Part shown: in pieces, positions 44,742-56,908 of the stretch
Layout of the letters: the number at the start of each line of letters is the position of its first letter
Position numbering within the stretch: the first letter of the stretch is position 1
Assembly (NCBI RefSeq): GCF_022605165.1
Contig: NC_063073.1
Span: 1,984,001-2,048,000 of the forward strand
Source: Purpureocillium takamizusanense
Lineage: Eukaryota > Ascomycota > Sordariomycetes > Hypocreales > Ophiocordycipitaceae
DNA length: 64,000 nt
Direction of reading: 5' to 3'
Position numbers and translations under genes: made by a program
The notes under the pieces: generated by a model
What the model was told of the DNA's origin: nothing
What the model saw: only the letters and a program-made list of their open reading frames with translations
The model's database searches: none

Positions 44742-45681
44742 TCACTTCCAGTCCCCCTTACGCTTCTCACCTCTGCTGAGGCTGCCGACTGACGGCCCTC
44801 CAGCAGCACCAGGTGAGGGCATCGACGCGGGGACAAAATCGACGGTGGACCTGCCCCCAGACAATTTGCCCGACTCCATGCGCCTCGCGAGCTTCTCCCG
44901 CGCCTGTTTCAGCCTATCTACGTATGCCGTGTCCGGAAACGCCGCCGGGTTCCACAGGTCGAGTGGCAGCGTCGTTTCGTACTGCCTCACGCCGTCCAGG
45001 CCGGCGTAGTCCATCAGCTTATCCGTGACGCTCGGGTTCTTGAGCGCCGTGGAGTTCTGCAGCTTGGCGTTGAAGTGGGTGCCCGTCTTCTTCAGCTTGA
45101 GAAACTGCTCAAACGTCTTTGTGGCGCGGGCGGGAGGCGATCCAGGCGGTGAGGGAGGGATGTCGAGGTTGGGTATGGCGGGGAGGGTGAGGTCGTGGAT
45201 GAGGGCGCGCGTGGCCGTGTATGGTGATGATGGTGCTCCCGTCCCGTCTTCATCGTCGGCTACGGGGTCTTCTTGCTGTTCTGCAGGTGGGAGAGATGGG
45301 CCAAGCGGGACTGCGCTCTGCGTGACGGCGGCGATTGCTGGCGCAGATGGTTCTGTATCTGCGACTGCGGTATTCGGTATTTGCTCCTCCGCCGCGACTG
45401 GTGGAAGAGCCGCGGATGCTGCCATTGACATCAGTCAGCAGGCCTGTTAGACGGCGGACATGTGCCAGGTGTGAGCAACTCACATGACGATGTCGCTACG
45501 GCGCGGCCTCGATTTACTGTGCGGTCCGGCACGTCTTCTGTAGTCGGAGCCTGGAGACATCATCATGAGATAGGGCCATAGCGCGGGAGTCGCATGTGGT
45601 GATGCTCACCTGCTCCTCGTGAGTCAATTGCTCGTCGTCTCCTTCATCGTCGCTGCTGGCATACGCAACAAGCCCAGACAT
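44742..45681 (-). CDS. SAP30BP/HCNGP-like nuclear protein
   Basis: Exons 45681-45610, 45550-45484 and 45418-44742 give about 271 residues. The N-terminus MSGLVAYASSDDEGDDEQ is the usual start of HCNGP-family proteins. After a Pro/Ala-rich acidic linker comes the HCNGP domain (about 145-230): a PPSPPGSPP element, FEQFLKLKKTGTHFNAKLQN, then KNPSVTDKLMDYAGLDG and a DLWNPAAF block. Human SAP30BP binds SAP30 and has been tied to splicing of a subset of introns; the fungal role is not established. The acceptor of exon 3 was chosen because it is the one that restores frame with exon 2. Shares a 581 bp divergent promoter with PRP5. Confidence 0.88.
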
Positions 45682-46262
45682 GATGGCCCAGCCTCGACCG
45701 GTGAAGGTGAGTACGTCAACAGCAAGCGCGCCAGTAGTAGATGCGGCTCGTGAAAACGTCGACGAGGAATCGTCAGCGAGACGAGCCAACGAGACTCCAG
45801 CGCCGGGAATGAGCTGAGGCGCGCAAGGCCCAGCACGCCAAAACTGCTGTGCATCCCCACGGCTCCTCATTGGCAGGAGAAACAACGGGCCCTCGCCTCG
45901 GCCCCACCCGACTTTTCTGCGACGTTCCCAGGCAACAAATGAGATTCGGATGCTCCATCACCGGGCAACTGAACAGCTTCATCATCACCCCGTGCAACTC
46001 ACCACGCCCCCATCCCGCCCGCGGCCCTTCGACATCTCGCTGGACCGTCTGTTTGCATGCCGCCAGAGCCCAAGGCTGTTGCCTGACTCATTCGCTGCGG
46101 CCGCGCTTGGCGCCTGAGGCCAGCTGCGCACGCGCGCCCGGCGGCTGTCGCCCGCCCACGCGAAGCGACAACTTCTTGTTCAGCCGCGGGACACGTCGAC
46201 TTTTCTCCCAGAAAGTACTACTCACCAACCGTAGCAAATCCTCCTGAGCCCGCGAGACCACC
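45682..46262. promoter_or_regulatory. Divergent promoter of SAP30BP and PRP5
   Basis: 581 bp between opposite start codons of two nuclear RNA-processing genes. No TATA box was recognised. Short open frames here have no recognisable domain. Confidence 0.5.
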
Positions 46263-49200
46263 ATGGCTCGGCCAAGAGACTCGCGCTCACCAGCTCCAGC
46301 AGGCAGCAGCGGCCAGCAAGATGGCTCTCGTCGCCATCGCAACGATGACTCCTACGGCGGCGGCGGCAACCGGCGCGACAGGAATCGACGGGACGACGCC
46401 AGGGACCATCGCCGGCTTAGCAGGTCGCGCAGCCCTGACGTGAGCACACCCATCCCCGAGGCAGATCCTCTCCTCGATGTTGACCTTCTTCTCTACGAAC
46501 AGCCCCGTCGGGATCAACGGGGCGGTGCACGCCACCCAGAGCGAGACCTGATGAATCGGCGCGACCGTTCTCCGGTCGGCCGGCGAGGCGACGGCCCCTA
46601 CCGCGGTGGAGGGCCTCGCGACTACCGCGACAGAGACCGTGATAGAGATAGAGACCGAGATCGAGACCGCGACCGAGACCGAGACCGAGATCGCCGCCGT
46701 TCGCGTGACCGTCACGCGGCCAGGCTCAGATCGCCTGATCGTCGACGCCCTCGCAGCCGTGATAGCGACAGAAGCTACAGAAGCCGAGACGATGGCCGCG
46801 ATCACGGTCGATTCAAACGCGAGGGGACGGCTGACTCCTCAGCGCGCAGCAACCGCCAGGCGTCTGTCAACGATAGAGGCCGGGCCGGTCAAGATAACGT
46901 CCGTTCCCCAACTGCCCCTATCAAAATTGAGGAATCTGACGAGTCGCCTCAGTCTTCGGCTGACAGGGCCGAGCCTGTCCAGACCGATGCCGAGAAGAAG
47001 AAGGCAGAACGTCTCGCAAAGCTTGAGGCATGGAAGAAGAAGAAAGAGAGCCAGGTTCAACAGCAGAGAGCGGGCGATGCCTCACAGGCCAGAAAGATTC
47101 TCGCTGATATGGACCAACCTGGAGGTGTTTCTTCACCCGGAGCACCCTCTCCGGGTATCTCAACTGCTGCGTCCCCTGGAACGGTAGAGAACTCTGGGAA
47201 TGCTTCTCCTGCTCAGCCTTATGCCGGGAAATTTGACCCCAAGTCCATTGCCAAGAAATCGGCCGCGCGATCCAGCGAGTCTAAGACGGTCCTAGGAATG
47301 GTCGGCATCCAGCCACCGCAGTCTGCTCCAAAGACATCCCAGCAGGCTCCTACCGGTAAGTTTCCTTTGAGAATACGCGACAGGGGCCTAGCTAACAACA
47401 CCGCAGCAACGTCATCGCTACCTGCAAACCGCGCCAAAGCTAGCGGCTTTGGCTTCGGAAAGCCTCAGAAGGGCCAGGTAGAGAATGGCAAAATGCCCAA
47501 CAAGCGGATGCTGGATCTCGACGAGGACGATACCGTTAAACGGAAGCTCACGAAGCTCCCTACCCTGTCAGTGGACACCGACGACACGCCTTATGCCGAT
47601 CAGGACGACGACGACGACGCCGGCGAGAACATCGCCGAGGACGAAGAGGCCGCCGTCGCTGCAGACCGAGCCGCTCATGAACGACGGCTGCAGGCCGAGA
47701 ATCAGGCGGAGCAAGCTGCTGTGGAGCCCGATGCAGAGGGAGACCAGACCATGAGCAACGCTGCTGACGGGGAGGCGGACGTAACCAAGGATCCGGCGAC
47801 AACTGATGTGCAGCCTGCTGCCGAATCCATGGATGTCGATGAAGAGTCAGAAGTAGACCCATTGGATGCATTCATGGCAAATCTCCAAAAGTCGGAAGTG
47901 CAGAAAGCGCAAAAGTCTGCTCAGACCACAAAGAACTCTCATGTTCCAGAGACGTATTTCAGCGACGAGGACAACATATACGACGCTGAGGGCAACGATG
48001 GCGCAAACAATATTCTGGCCATGACCAACAAGCGCAAGAAGAAGGATATTCCCACCACCGACTATAGTAAAATCACAATCGACCCCGTTCGCAAAAACTT
48101 CTGGGTTGAACCCTCCGAGGTCAAGGCCCTCACCGAGGACGAGGTTGCCGAGCTGCGCCTGGAGCTCGACGGCATCAAAGTCAAAGGCAAAGACGTCCCA
48201 AGACCGGTCCAGAAATGGGCACAATGTGGCCTCATCCGTCAAGCGCTAGACGCCATCAGTAACCTCGGCTTCGAGCGGCCAACGGCCATTCAGTCTCAAG
48301 CCATCCCGTCCATCATGTCGGGCAGAGACGTCATCGGTGTAGCCAAGACGGGATCCGGCAAGACGCTTGCTTTCCTCCTCCCCATGTTCCGGCACATCTT
48401 AGATCAGCCCAAGCTCAAAGAAACGGACGGGGCCATCGCCCTGGTGCTCGCACCGACGCGTGAGCTGGCCACGCAGATCCACAAGGACTGCAAACCCTTC
48501 CTCAAGACTACTAATCTTCGCGCTGTCTGCGCCTATGGAGGTGCCCCCGTCCGCGACCAGATTGCCGACCTCAAGCGTGGCGCCGAGATTATCGTCTGCA
48601 CCCCCGGTCGCATGATTGACCTCCTGGCTGCCAATCAAGGGCGTGTCACGAATCTCAGGAGAGTTACGTATGTTGTTCTCGACGAGGCGGACCGAATGTT
48701 CGACATGGGCTTCGAGCCGCAGGTGATGAAGATTTTCGCAAACATGAGACCCGACAAGCAGACCATCCTGTTCTCGGCGACGATGCCGCGTCTTATCGAT
48801 TCGTTGACCAAAAAGGTCCTCAAGAACCCCGTAGAGATCACGGTTGGTGGTCGAAGCGTGGTCGCCAAGGAAATTGAGCAGATCGTCGAAGTTCGCGAGG
48901 AGAATGACAAGTTCATCCGCGTACTGGAGCTGCTTGGCGAGCTCTATGACCGAGACGAGGACGCTCGCTCGCTGATTTTTGTCGATCGCCAGGACAAAGC
49001 GGATAACCTCCTCAAAGAGCTCATGCAAAAGGGCTACCCGTGCATGTCCATCCACGGCGGAAAGGATCAAGTCGACCGCGACTCCACCATTGCCGATTTC
49101 AAAAAGGGCATCTTCCCAATCCTCATTGCGACTTCGGTTGCTGCTCGTGGCCTGGATGTCAAGCAGCTTAAGCTCGTCATCAACTACGACGCGCCGAACC

Positions 49201-50096
49201 ACCTGGAAGACTATGTCCACCGGGCTGGCCGCACCGGCCGTGCTGGAAACACTGGTGTCGCCGTCACGTTCATTACCCCCGAGCAGGAGAACTGCGCAAC
49301 GGGCATCGCGAAGGCTCTCGAGCAGAGCGGACAGCCTGTTCCGGAAAGGCTCGAGGAGATGCGGAAGGCGTACCGCGAAAAGGTCAAGTCCGGAAAGGCA
49401 AAGGAGTCGTCGGGATTCGGCGGCAAGGGCTTGGACCGACTCGACCAAGAACGCGAAGCAGCCCGCCAGGTGCAACGCAAGACGCACCGAGCCGAGGGCG
49501 AGGAGGAAGAGGAGAAAGAGGATAAGAAGGCCGAGGAGAAGGGTGAGAAGGCGTTCGAGGCCATCAGAGCGGCGGCCTCCGGCGTTCAAGCACGCGATAG
49601 TGCCAAAGCTGAGGGCGCGGACGGCAACGCTGCTCAGAAGGGCGCTGCCGCGACGTTGGGCGACAAGTCTGATAATCCCCTTGACAAGGTGAGCTCGGCT
49701 GTCAGCGCCATCAACAGCCGTCTGGGCAAGTCTGGCCAGCTTCGCTCTGGTCAACCCATTGACAACAAGGGCCCTGATGCCGGCGCCTTCCACGCCACCC
49801 TCGAGATCAACGACTTCCCTCAGAAAGCCAGATGGGCCGTCACGAACCGCACCAACGTTGCCAAGATCCTCGACTCGACCGGTACCTCCATCACCACAAA
49901 GGGAAGCTTCTATGCTCCAGGCAAGGAAGTCCCACCAAACGGCGATCCGAAATTGTACATTCTTATTGAGGGTGACACTGAGGTGGCCGTAAGCTCGGCC
50001 CTCCAGGAGATGACGCGACTGCTTAGAGAGGCGACCATCGCGGCGGCCGATGCCGACAGCCGGGCGCCAGCCAGCGGACGGTACACTGTTACCTAG
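46263..50096 (+). CDS. prp5: PRP5 (DDX46) DEAD-box pre-mRNA splicing helicase
   Basis: The frame is open throughout, but two introns are very likely: 46440-46502 (63 nt) and 47356-47406 (51 nt, GTAAGT, GCTAAC branch point, GCAG), both multiples of three, giving about 1239 residues. The N-terminus is RS/RD-rich (RDRDRD repeats, about 110-190) and contains a Lys/Glu-rich coil ([18 protein letters not shown]). An acidic middle region follows. The DEAD helicase core (about 620-1000) has the Q motif ([14 protein letters not shown]), motif [19 protein letters not shown] in [18 protein letters not shown] and [10 protein letters not shown]-terminal domain (about 1150-1235) resembles the KH-like end of Prp5. 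It remodels U2 snRNP for prespliceosome assembly and branch-site proofreading. Confidence 0.95.
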   Translation: MARPRDSRSPAPAGSSGQQDGSRRHRNDDSYGGGGNRRDRNRRDDARDHRRLSRSRSPDVSTPIPEADPLLDVDLLLYEQPRRDQRGGARHPERDLMNRRDRSPVGRRGDGPYRGGGPRDYRDRDRDRDRDRDRDRDRDRDRDRRRSRDRHAARLRSPDRRRPRSRDSDRSYRSRDDGRDHGRFKREGTADSSARSNRQASVNDRGRAGQDNVRSPTAPIKIEESDESPQSSADRAEPVQTDAEKKKAERLAKLEAWKKKKESQVQQQRAGDASQARKILADMDQPGGVSSPGAPSPGISTAASPGTVENSGNASPAQPYAGKFDPKSIAKKSAARSSESKTVLGMVGIQPPQSAPKTSQQAPTGKFPLRIRDRGLANNTAATSSLPANRAKASGFGFGKPQKGQVENGKMPNKRMLDLDEDDTVKRKLTKLPTLSVDTDDTPYADQDDDDDAGENIAEDEEAAVAADRAAHERRLQAENQAEQAAVEPDAEGDQTMSNAADGEADVTKDPATTDVQPAAESMDVDEESEVDPLDAFMANLQKSEVQKAQKSAQTTKNSHVPETYFSDEDNIYDAEGNDGANNILAMTNKRKKKDIPTTDYSKITIDPVRKNFWVEPSEVKALTEDEVAELRLELDGIKVKGKDVPRPVQKWAQCGLIRQALDAISNLGFERPTAIQSQAIPSIMSGRDVIGVAKTGSGKTLAFLLPMFRHILDQPKLKETDGAIALVLAPTRELATQIHKDCKPFLKTTNLRAVCAYGGAPVRDQIADLKRGAEIIVCTPGRMIDLLAANQGRVTNLRRVTYVVLDEADRMFDMGFEPQVMKIFANMRPDKQTILFSATMPRLIDSLTKKVLKNPVEITVGGRSVVAKEIEQIVEVREENDKFIRVLELLGELYDRDEDARSLIFVDRQDKADNLLKELMQKGYPCMSIHGGKDQVDRDSTIADFKKGIFPILIATSVAARGLDVKQLKLVINYDAPNHLEDYVHRAGRTGRAGNTGVAVTFITPEQENCATGIAKALEQSGQPVPERLEEMRKAYREKVKSGKAKESSGFGGKGLDRLDQEREAARQVQRKTHRAEGEEEEEKEDKKAEEKGEKAFEAIRAAASGVQARDSAKAEGADGNAAQKGAAATLGDKSDNPLDKVSSAVSAINSRLGKSGQLRSGQPIDNKGPDAGAFHATLEINDFPQKARWAVTNRTNVAKILDSTGTSITTKGSFYAPGKEVPPNGDPKLYILIEGDTEVAVSSALQEMTRLLREATIAAADADSRAPASGRYTVT

Positions 50097-50744
50097 TAGG
50101 GTAACTAGTTGTTCTTCCGCCGCTAGGGAGGTGTTGACGACGTGAGGGGCATGTCATCCCGAAGATCTTGGTACACGGTGTTGACGATGGTATTGGCGTC
50201 TGGATGTCGCCTCGGGGGGGGGGGTTCCGAGATATGTGGCATGGCCACGTTTGCAACTGTTGCACTGCTTATTGCTTGACGCGGGGCGTAGACGGAGCTT
50301 CCAGGTAGCAAGATATGGCTCAAAAAAACGCTTCTTGCTAATCGACGACAATATTATATCAAGCTGTGACGTGACGAGGATGCAGTTTCTTGGGGGTCGA
50401 GTTGGAGAAGAACGGATCGCTCATGGTATATTGTGGAAAAGAAGAAAGAAATCGTAGTCGTCCCAAGCAGGGGAGCCCTGCAACGAATGCCAGGGTGGAA
50501 ACGTCTGCCCTTTATTACACACGCGCGCCATGCTTGCCGGCTGTCGGGCTGGTGCACCATCACCCACTCACCCACCATCCCCCTACAACACATCAGACCA
50601 AAGGTCGCGTCCGTCGCCAACTCGCGGACAAATATTTACCCCCAACGCCCGCCAACCAGACAGGCAGGCAGGCAAGCAGGCCTGCTGCTGCTGCTGCTAC
50701 CGCCGCCGCAGCCGCCGCCGCCGCCGTCCGTCGTCCGTCGTCAT
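50097..50744. terminator. Shared 3' region of PRP5 and the small acylation-candidate gene
   Basis: 648 bp between stop codons, with a 10-G run (about 50215-50224), a GGCA/GGCAAGCAGG array near 50660-50680 and GCCGCC repeats (50695-50730). No gene seen. Confidence 0.4.
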
Positions 50745-51224
50745 TTAATTCCACTGCCTGGCCTCGAGGCCCTCGTCGGCGTCCCTGGCCCTCCGCTCGG
50801 CCTCGCTGGCGCCCTTGAGCGTCTCGGTCCTCGACTTCTTTTGCTGCGACGTCAGCTGGGCCTTGAGCTTGCCTCCCTTGTTGGCGGCCTTGGCGCGTGC
50901 CTGCGTATTCGTGAACAAGAAAGAAGAAAAATCGTGTCAGCAGCAGACCATGTCCTATTGTGCAGATGGGGAGTGTGGTGGTCGGGCGCGGCGCACCTCT
51001 GCTGCCTCGGCGGCTCTCCTGCGCGCGTCCCCCGGATCGCCTGACGAGTCGCCGCCGGCGGCCCCGGGTACAACATTTCCGCCAGCGCCGCCGCCGCCGA
51101 GTGTCCGGGGCGGGCCGCCGACCTTCTTAGGTACCGAGGACGTGGTCCTCGGGGCGGGGGCGGAGCCGAGGATGCGGCCCGGCGGGGAGGGATTCGACTC
51201 TGCCTTGCCGCAGATGTTGCCCAT
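50745..51224 (-). CDS. Small protein with N-myristoylation/palmitoylation signal
   Basis: Exons 51224-50997 and 50900-50745 give about 127 residues. The start MGNICGK fits an N-myristoylation site (Gly2) with an adjacent Cys5 that could be palmitoylated, so membrane anchoring is likely. The body is Gly/Pro/Ser-rich (PPRTLGGGGAGG) and the C-terminus is a charged helix (ARRRAAEAAEARAKAANKGG, then KLKAQLTSQQKKSRTETLKG). A frame-open upstream extension to 51254 would hide the acylation signal, so I chose 51224. I recall similar short MGNICGK proteins in other filamentous fungi but no assigned function; this is from memory of the pattern, not a search. Confidence 0.8.
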
Positions 51225-53777
51225 GATGAACGACGACGACAACAACCAAGGCAAGGGGGAGACGACGGAGGAGGAGGAGGAGAGGGCGGATGAGAAGTAA
51301 AGGGACGTTGGCTACGCGCGGTACGAACAGGCGTACAATGGAGACCTTGCTGGACGGGAGGAGAGGGAAGGGAGGTCGGAGAGGAAGAGGAGGAGACGAC
51401 GGTCCGGTCTGCGGCGGCCGGGGGAGGGGGGCGGCGGAGCTATGCAGCGGTTGTCGGCAGCCGATAACTAGGAAGGGACTTGTTGTCGTTGTCGTGGTAT
51501 CGAGGGTTTGCCTCTTCCACGGATGGCGACTCGAGATTCGAGATGCGCGAGGGCGTTCCCAGATGCAATAAGTTTTTCAGGGTCGAAAGCTAAAGGGGCC
51601 GGGGTTGGGGGGGAAGGCCGCAGAAGGCGTCAGGAACGGCGTCGCATGTCGTCGGCGGCGGGCGGGCGGGCGAGAGATCGGCTCGGTGGTCTCAGAGGGG
51701 GAGGGAGGGTCTCACGCATATGCGCATGTTACCTACGTACTGCACGAAGCACTACCTTACGTGGCTTGGGGGGTCCCGGCTTCCCCAGACCAGGCGGGGT
51801 ACAGCGGTGACTCGGTGAGACGTCGGTGAGGGTGGTAAGCTCACTGGCAGTTCACCTTTGAGCTGCAAGCACGTTTAGCCTACCCTACAGAACGGTTTTC
51901 GCTAAAAGTAAGAACCGGTGCATAGTAAGTGTGGGCGAGCGCGCACGACGCGCAATGGCCAATGCGTCTCTGCGGTTGCTGAAGCGTTGTTTCGTTCCAC
52001 ATGGCTCTGCTTGCGAGCAATCATGCTGAGCGTTTGTGTCTTTATCCTTTGTGGCTCCGTACGTGTGTTTACTTGGCCATGTCACGGGTGGGTGTGTCAA
52101 CGATCATATTCGCCGCAGGGACTTGACTTGTTGGCGGCCCCTCGTGTCGAATCGAGCGGGACACGATCAGGCACAGACAATCGCAAGAAAAATAAGTGCG
52201 CAAATAATTAGTATGGCGTCAGCCCGTCTTCTCTCCCGCCAAGCCCTGCTCGTGCGAGGCCCCAGATTCAACATGGAAGGCAAGCTTTCACAAGCGGCAG
52301 CCGTGTGGCGGGTCCAATGGCTGCGCGAGTAAGAAGGGGTGGAAAATCCAAAGGTCCTTCTCCAATGCTACCTAGGGAGTAACTTAGTACGAGCTTCCCT
52401 GGCACCTATTTTCCCTACCTGGTACTCAAGGTTGCGAGCGCTAGTACTGCATCTTTCAGGTTGGTGCTTTTGCGCACTCGTTCGCCCCCTCGTGGGCAAT
52501 GGCTCGTCGGGTCTCGCACGAAGGGAGGAGAGTTTACCGGGTGCCGGGCACGTGGATGAGGACGACAAAGTGACAATGCCGCCGAGGACAAAGGGCTTCG
52601 ATACCATTGGCCGAGCGAAGATGTGAGGTGATCCATGGATGCCTGGGTAGGCGAGGGCCTGGGGGCGGGTTTGCGATGCTCGCTGGGGTACCTGGTACAA
52701 TATACCTCAATTTTCGAGTCATCGACGCTGGGGCGCGCCGTATGCGATACCCTGGTAGGGCCAGCTGGCCTGGCTGGCAGCGCCCCAGCTCATCAGGCAG
52801 TGCCACCCGAGGTCACGCTGGTGGCTGCCATGCCCTACTGCTCCTTGATGATGCTTGCTGCTGCTGCTGCTGCTGCTGCGGTGGCGGCGGCGGCTGGCCC
52901 CTCCACGCCGGCTGGGCGGGTCGGGGCACTGGGCTGGAGGGGCGGAGAGGGGGGCCCTTTTTTTCTCGGCAAAGACGTGATGGGGACAGGTGAGAGGAGC
53001 ATGACCTGACCCTGGCCTGTCCATCCGGGTTCTCACCCTCACGCTCATCAACCCCTAGCCCACGCGCAACAGGGCAACGACGACCGCCCACGGCGCCTCC
53101 CCGAGTGCGGCTGCTCTGCGGTCGCGCGCCTGCCGTTGATACTGTAGTCGCTTCTGCTGCGGCTGCTGTTGCTGCTGCTGCCACCGCCGCCGCCGCCGCC
53201 CGCCGGTCTTGTTGCCGCCACCGCCGTTGCCCACTTTCAACTCGCCTCGCCTCACGATCCCAGCACGAGCCTCCGTTCCCGGCGCACGCTGCGAGGCTCT
53301 TCTCCTTCTCCTCATCCTTCGCTCCGTCCCCCGTCTCCATCCCCGTCCATCGCCGCCGTCGCCTCACTCCCGAGCTCTTACCTCTCCTCGGCGTCCACTC
53401 CGCTCCCCTCTGGCCCTCCGAGTCGACGCTCACGCTCACATCTCTGCCCGCCAAGCTGAGCCTCAGACGGAAAACCCACCACCCGTCCCTCCCCGCGGAT
53501 TCAGTTGAGCACCCCCCCAAGGCTTTTGCTGCGGTGATTCGGTACCCCTCCCCGTGGACTAGCAGAAATGCGTCAAGAGGCGGTATTGTGCACAGGAGAA
53601 TCCGTCTAGGCTGTCCATTGTCACCATCCCCTCACGCTCCTTTGCCGAGATTTTGCTATCCTCACGACCGAGGGTGGCGCTCAAGAGACTCACTGGGGTG
53701 CCACATCACCCGACGTTCTTGTCTTCTACCTTCTTTCGCGCTTCTAGGCCGTTGGACGACTGCCAACAACACTCACC
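51225..53777. other. Upstream region of the zinc-finger activator gene
   Basis: 2.55 kb. Includes purine-rich DNA (51250-51440), a CAAGGT word at 52427-52432 (the hexamer bound by ZafA-type factors), a (TGC)8 array at 52856-52879, CTG/CCG repeats (53155-53200) and a CT-rich leader. No gene recognised. Confidence 0.5.
52856..52879. repeat. (TGC)8 microsatellite
   Basis: Eight uninterrupted TGC units followed by GGTGGCGGCGGCGGC. Lies about 900 bp upstream of the zinc-finger gene start codon. Confidence 0.85.
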
Positions 53778-56072
53778 ATGGACGGCTCCCATTTGCCATT
53801 TGACGCCCACATGGGCGCGTCGTCTTCTTCGGCAGCCGGCATGGCGTCTCTCTCGCTCGATTTTGACGCGTTCATGGCCACCGATCACTCCTCCTCACAA
53901 GGGCTTGAGTCTCTCGAGGCCTGCATACACGACGACTCCTGCCTCGACCACCACCACCATTTTCGTCAGCCAAAAGCTGGCAGTAAGCTCAATAGTAGCT
54001 TTGCCCAGCCGTATCCAGCCGGCGCGCCTGTGTCGGCCGGCAGAGGCTATGGTCAGTCTGCGCAACAACGTATTTCGGCGACGGCACCCACCTCACCTGC
54101 TCTGGACAATGGCCAGACGTACACCTGGGAAGCCCTCTTCAACGACCATGCGCTGGACAGTGCCGCCTTGCACTCCGACAATCTTGGCTTCTGTCACGAT
54201 GATGACTGTGCCTCTGAGTGCAGCTCTGCATGCGAAGGGAGCTGCCCTAGTCAATGCGGAGACACTGGCCACGGCGTCTGCTGTGACGATGATGCCTGTG
54301 GCAGTCCCAACCTGTGTCTTGACGAGGCATGTCAAGGCGCCAGCCATCCCTGCAACGACGAGACTTGTCTGGCCGACACTGTCAGTGAAGCACCTTCTCA
54401 AGCAAAGACTGTCTTAACGGACGGCGACAAGGCCGCCGCTGCTGCCCTGACTTCCTTTGGGGACAACCAGCTCCAGATGATGCAGGACGCTCAAGCTGGC
54501 TTTATACAAGCCTCGCCTACGGCGCCGCCGCCGACTCCGGACGGGCACATGTCTTTTATGAATTTCCCTCAATCCCTGCCCTGTGGGAGTCTCTCACTAG
54601 ACTCCATGTACCCCAGCACCTCGCCTGGCTTTTCACATCAGCAGTTCCATATGGCCTTTGAGTTTGCTCTTGCGAATCACATCATGCAGTATCACGACCC
54701 GTCACGCGGCATGGCACACGCAGGTAACTGCGTCGCAAATGACCCAGGCCAGTTCATCTCCAAATGCACGCTGCCAAAATTCAGCCCCAACGACAACATT
54801 ACCGACCCCTATCTCTCACAGCTTCAAGGTGGTCATGAATGCGGCTTCCAGGTTCAGGACCCCAATGCGTTTGCGCATCACATCTTTGAAGAGCACAGGC
54901 CGGCACTCATGCTCCATGCTCAACATTTTCGACAACCCGAAGCGCCTCAATCTAACATTCATATGCAACACGGCGCCGCCCACAACCATGGCTCACACGC
55001 TGGGCCCCAGGCCGGCAGTCAAATGATTCAAGGCAAAGCTTTCTCACCATCGCCGTCACCGCTAGTGACCCTCTCTATGGGCCCGTCTCTCTCAACGACA
55101 CCGTCATCGTCGCTCGCCACCCCTTCGCCCCTTGAGTCGGAAACTGGCTTGACTGAACCGAGCTCTAACGCAACATCTAAGAGCCCTCATACTGAGTCGA
55201 AGCCACTCATCCTGACCGAGGAGGATCAGTTCAGGTGTCGATGGGTCATGGGTCATGGTAGCGGTATCTGTGGCCTGCGCTTCGAAAACGACGAAGAGCT
55301 TCAGAAGCACTGTAAGCTGGACCATCTAAAGCCACTAAAGAAGGTCCGTGGTGGCTTCAGGTGCGGTTGGGAAGGCTGCACGAGGGACACATGCTTCACC
55401 CAGAGGAGCAAGGTGGAGCGCCACATGCAGGTGCACACCGGATGTGAGTTATACACCTGCACTACTTTAGAGAAGTACGAAAGCTGACATTTCGCAGACA
55501 AACCGGTTCAATGCACCATCTGCGGCGCAGCTTTGTCTGCAAAGCAGGCCCTTGACCAACATATGAGGATACACACGGGCGAGACGCCTTGGGTTTGCAA
55601 GTACCCCGGCTGCGGCTGTGCCTTTAAGCAGCAAAGTGCCCTAAGTAAGTCGACTCTGCGCGTTGAATCGCCCAGCTGATAGACTGACCCGATGCCAGCC
55701 ATGCATGAGCGGACGCACACTGGAGACAAGCCCTTGGAGTGTGAGATTTGCGGCAAGAGGTTCAGTGAATCCTCCAATTTGTCCAAGCACCGCCGCACAC
55801 ACAATGTCAAAGGCATGCATGAGTGCCAGCTCTGTGGCAAGGACTTTCATAGACTGGACCAGCTCCGCCGACACATGGGCACCAACCACAAGGATAGACC
55901 AGCCGAGGTGGATGCTCTTTTGAGCAAGGCGAAGAGCAAAATGCAGGCACAGAAAGTAACCAAGCCGGCGAGGAAAACGAAGGGCAAGGTCGACGCAGAC
56001 GGCCTGAGCGCCGATGCGCTCGAATTGATTGGAGATCACCTCGAGGGCGTTGTTATCGCTCAAGAGTCATGA
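53778..56072 (+). CDS. Zap1/ZafA-like zinc-responsive C2H2 transcription activator
   Basis: Exons 53778-55443, 55498-55644 and 55699-56072 give about 728 residues. A cysteine/acidic cluster (about 137-200) contains 13 Cys in about 60 residues (for example [13 protein letters not shown] and CCDDDAC). A second region (about 340-375, [13 protein letters not shown] then [20 protein letters not shown]) resembles a degenerate finger. The C-terminal part (about 483-690) has six C2H2-like fingers, starting [13 protein letters not shown] and CGWEGC, with classic HTGE/HTGD linkers in the last four. This layout, two atypical paired fingers before a DNA-binding array, matches Zap1 of yeast and ZafA of Aspergillus, which activate zinc-uptake genes in zinc shortage. 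Assignment rests on the layout and the two unusual fingers. Convergent with L35. Confidence 0.85.
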
Positions 56073-56908
56073 TGGGGCTGGAGAGGAGGAGATGAATCGG
56101 GCATGCATTTTGGGCTTTCATGAGCACTGGCTATGGTGAAAGCGTCATCTCAGACGGAGGCATGGAGTGAGAGACGACCAAGGCGTTGAGGATACCCCGG
56201 AGGCACACAATGGTGGTGATATAAAAGCAAGGCTGAGTGCATGATTTGTACATTTGGATCCTTTCGAACCGAGTATGTCGGACACGCTCCGAACGATGAG
56301 CTGCGGTATGAGAGGCACGAGCAATATAAGCATGAAGCATGTGATCGAGACTGTCATTGATCAAGGACCATCTACTTTTGTGACCACGATGGAATTAAGG
56401 TGGCCCAATGCAATGCTCACCTCCGGTCATGTCGGCGGGATGGCAACCAGGGGGTTTGCCATCACCCTCAGCTGGCCGAACATAGCATGGAGCGTCGCAT
56501 CATCTTCACGTCCCGGTACAGACCGACATTTGATCATGACCTCATTTTTTTTGATTTATAAGGCTGCTGATTGAGCGGCCCATGGCGGACGGCCGTTCCG
56601 CCCCCCCAGAACGAGGCCCATACCGGGAAACAAGTACAAATCAGACCGAGATTCCCCAGAGCCATGCGATGCAAGTTCGGAAGCCTTTTGTTCAGAGAAA
56701 AAGCACGCCACGCCTCGATACCAACCCTTGTTCGTCTACCCTTGACGCTCCATTCGCCCCTCAAGCCCTGCATACACTTAGGCCTAGATAGACGGTCAGC
56801 ACCTAATGTCCTGGCGCGATTGTGCCAAGGGGAGCCTTGGAGCGGGCGGGACAGGGGGCCGGGTGACTGCCTGGGCGCCCTGGTCTCTGCCCTGGCTCGG
56901 GGTCGGTG
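56073..56908. terminator. Shared 3' region of the zinc-finger and L35 genes
   Basis: 836 bp between stop codons; no gene recognised. Confidence 0.4.

Noticed and set aside
48399..49793. 464-codon minus-strand frame opposite PRP5
   Set aside because: Antisense shadow of the conserved helicase core on the plus strand.
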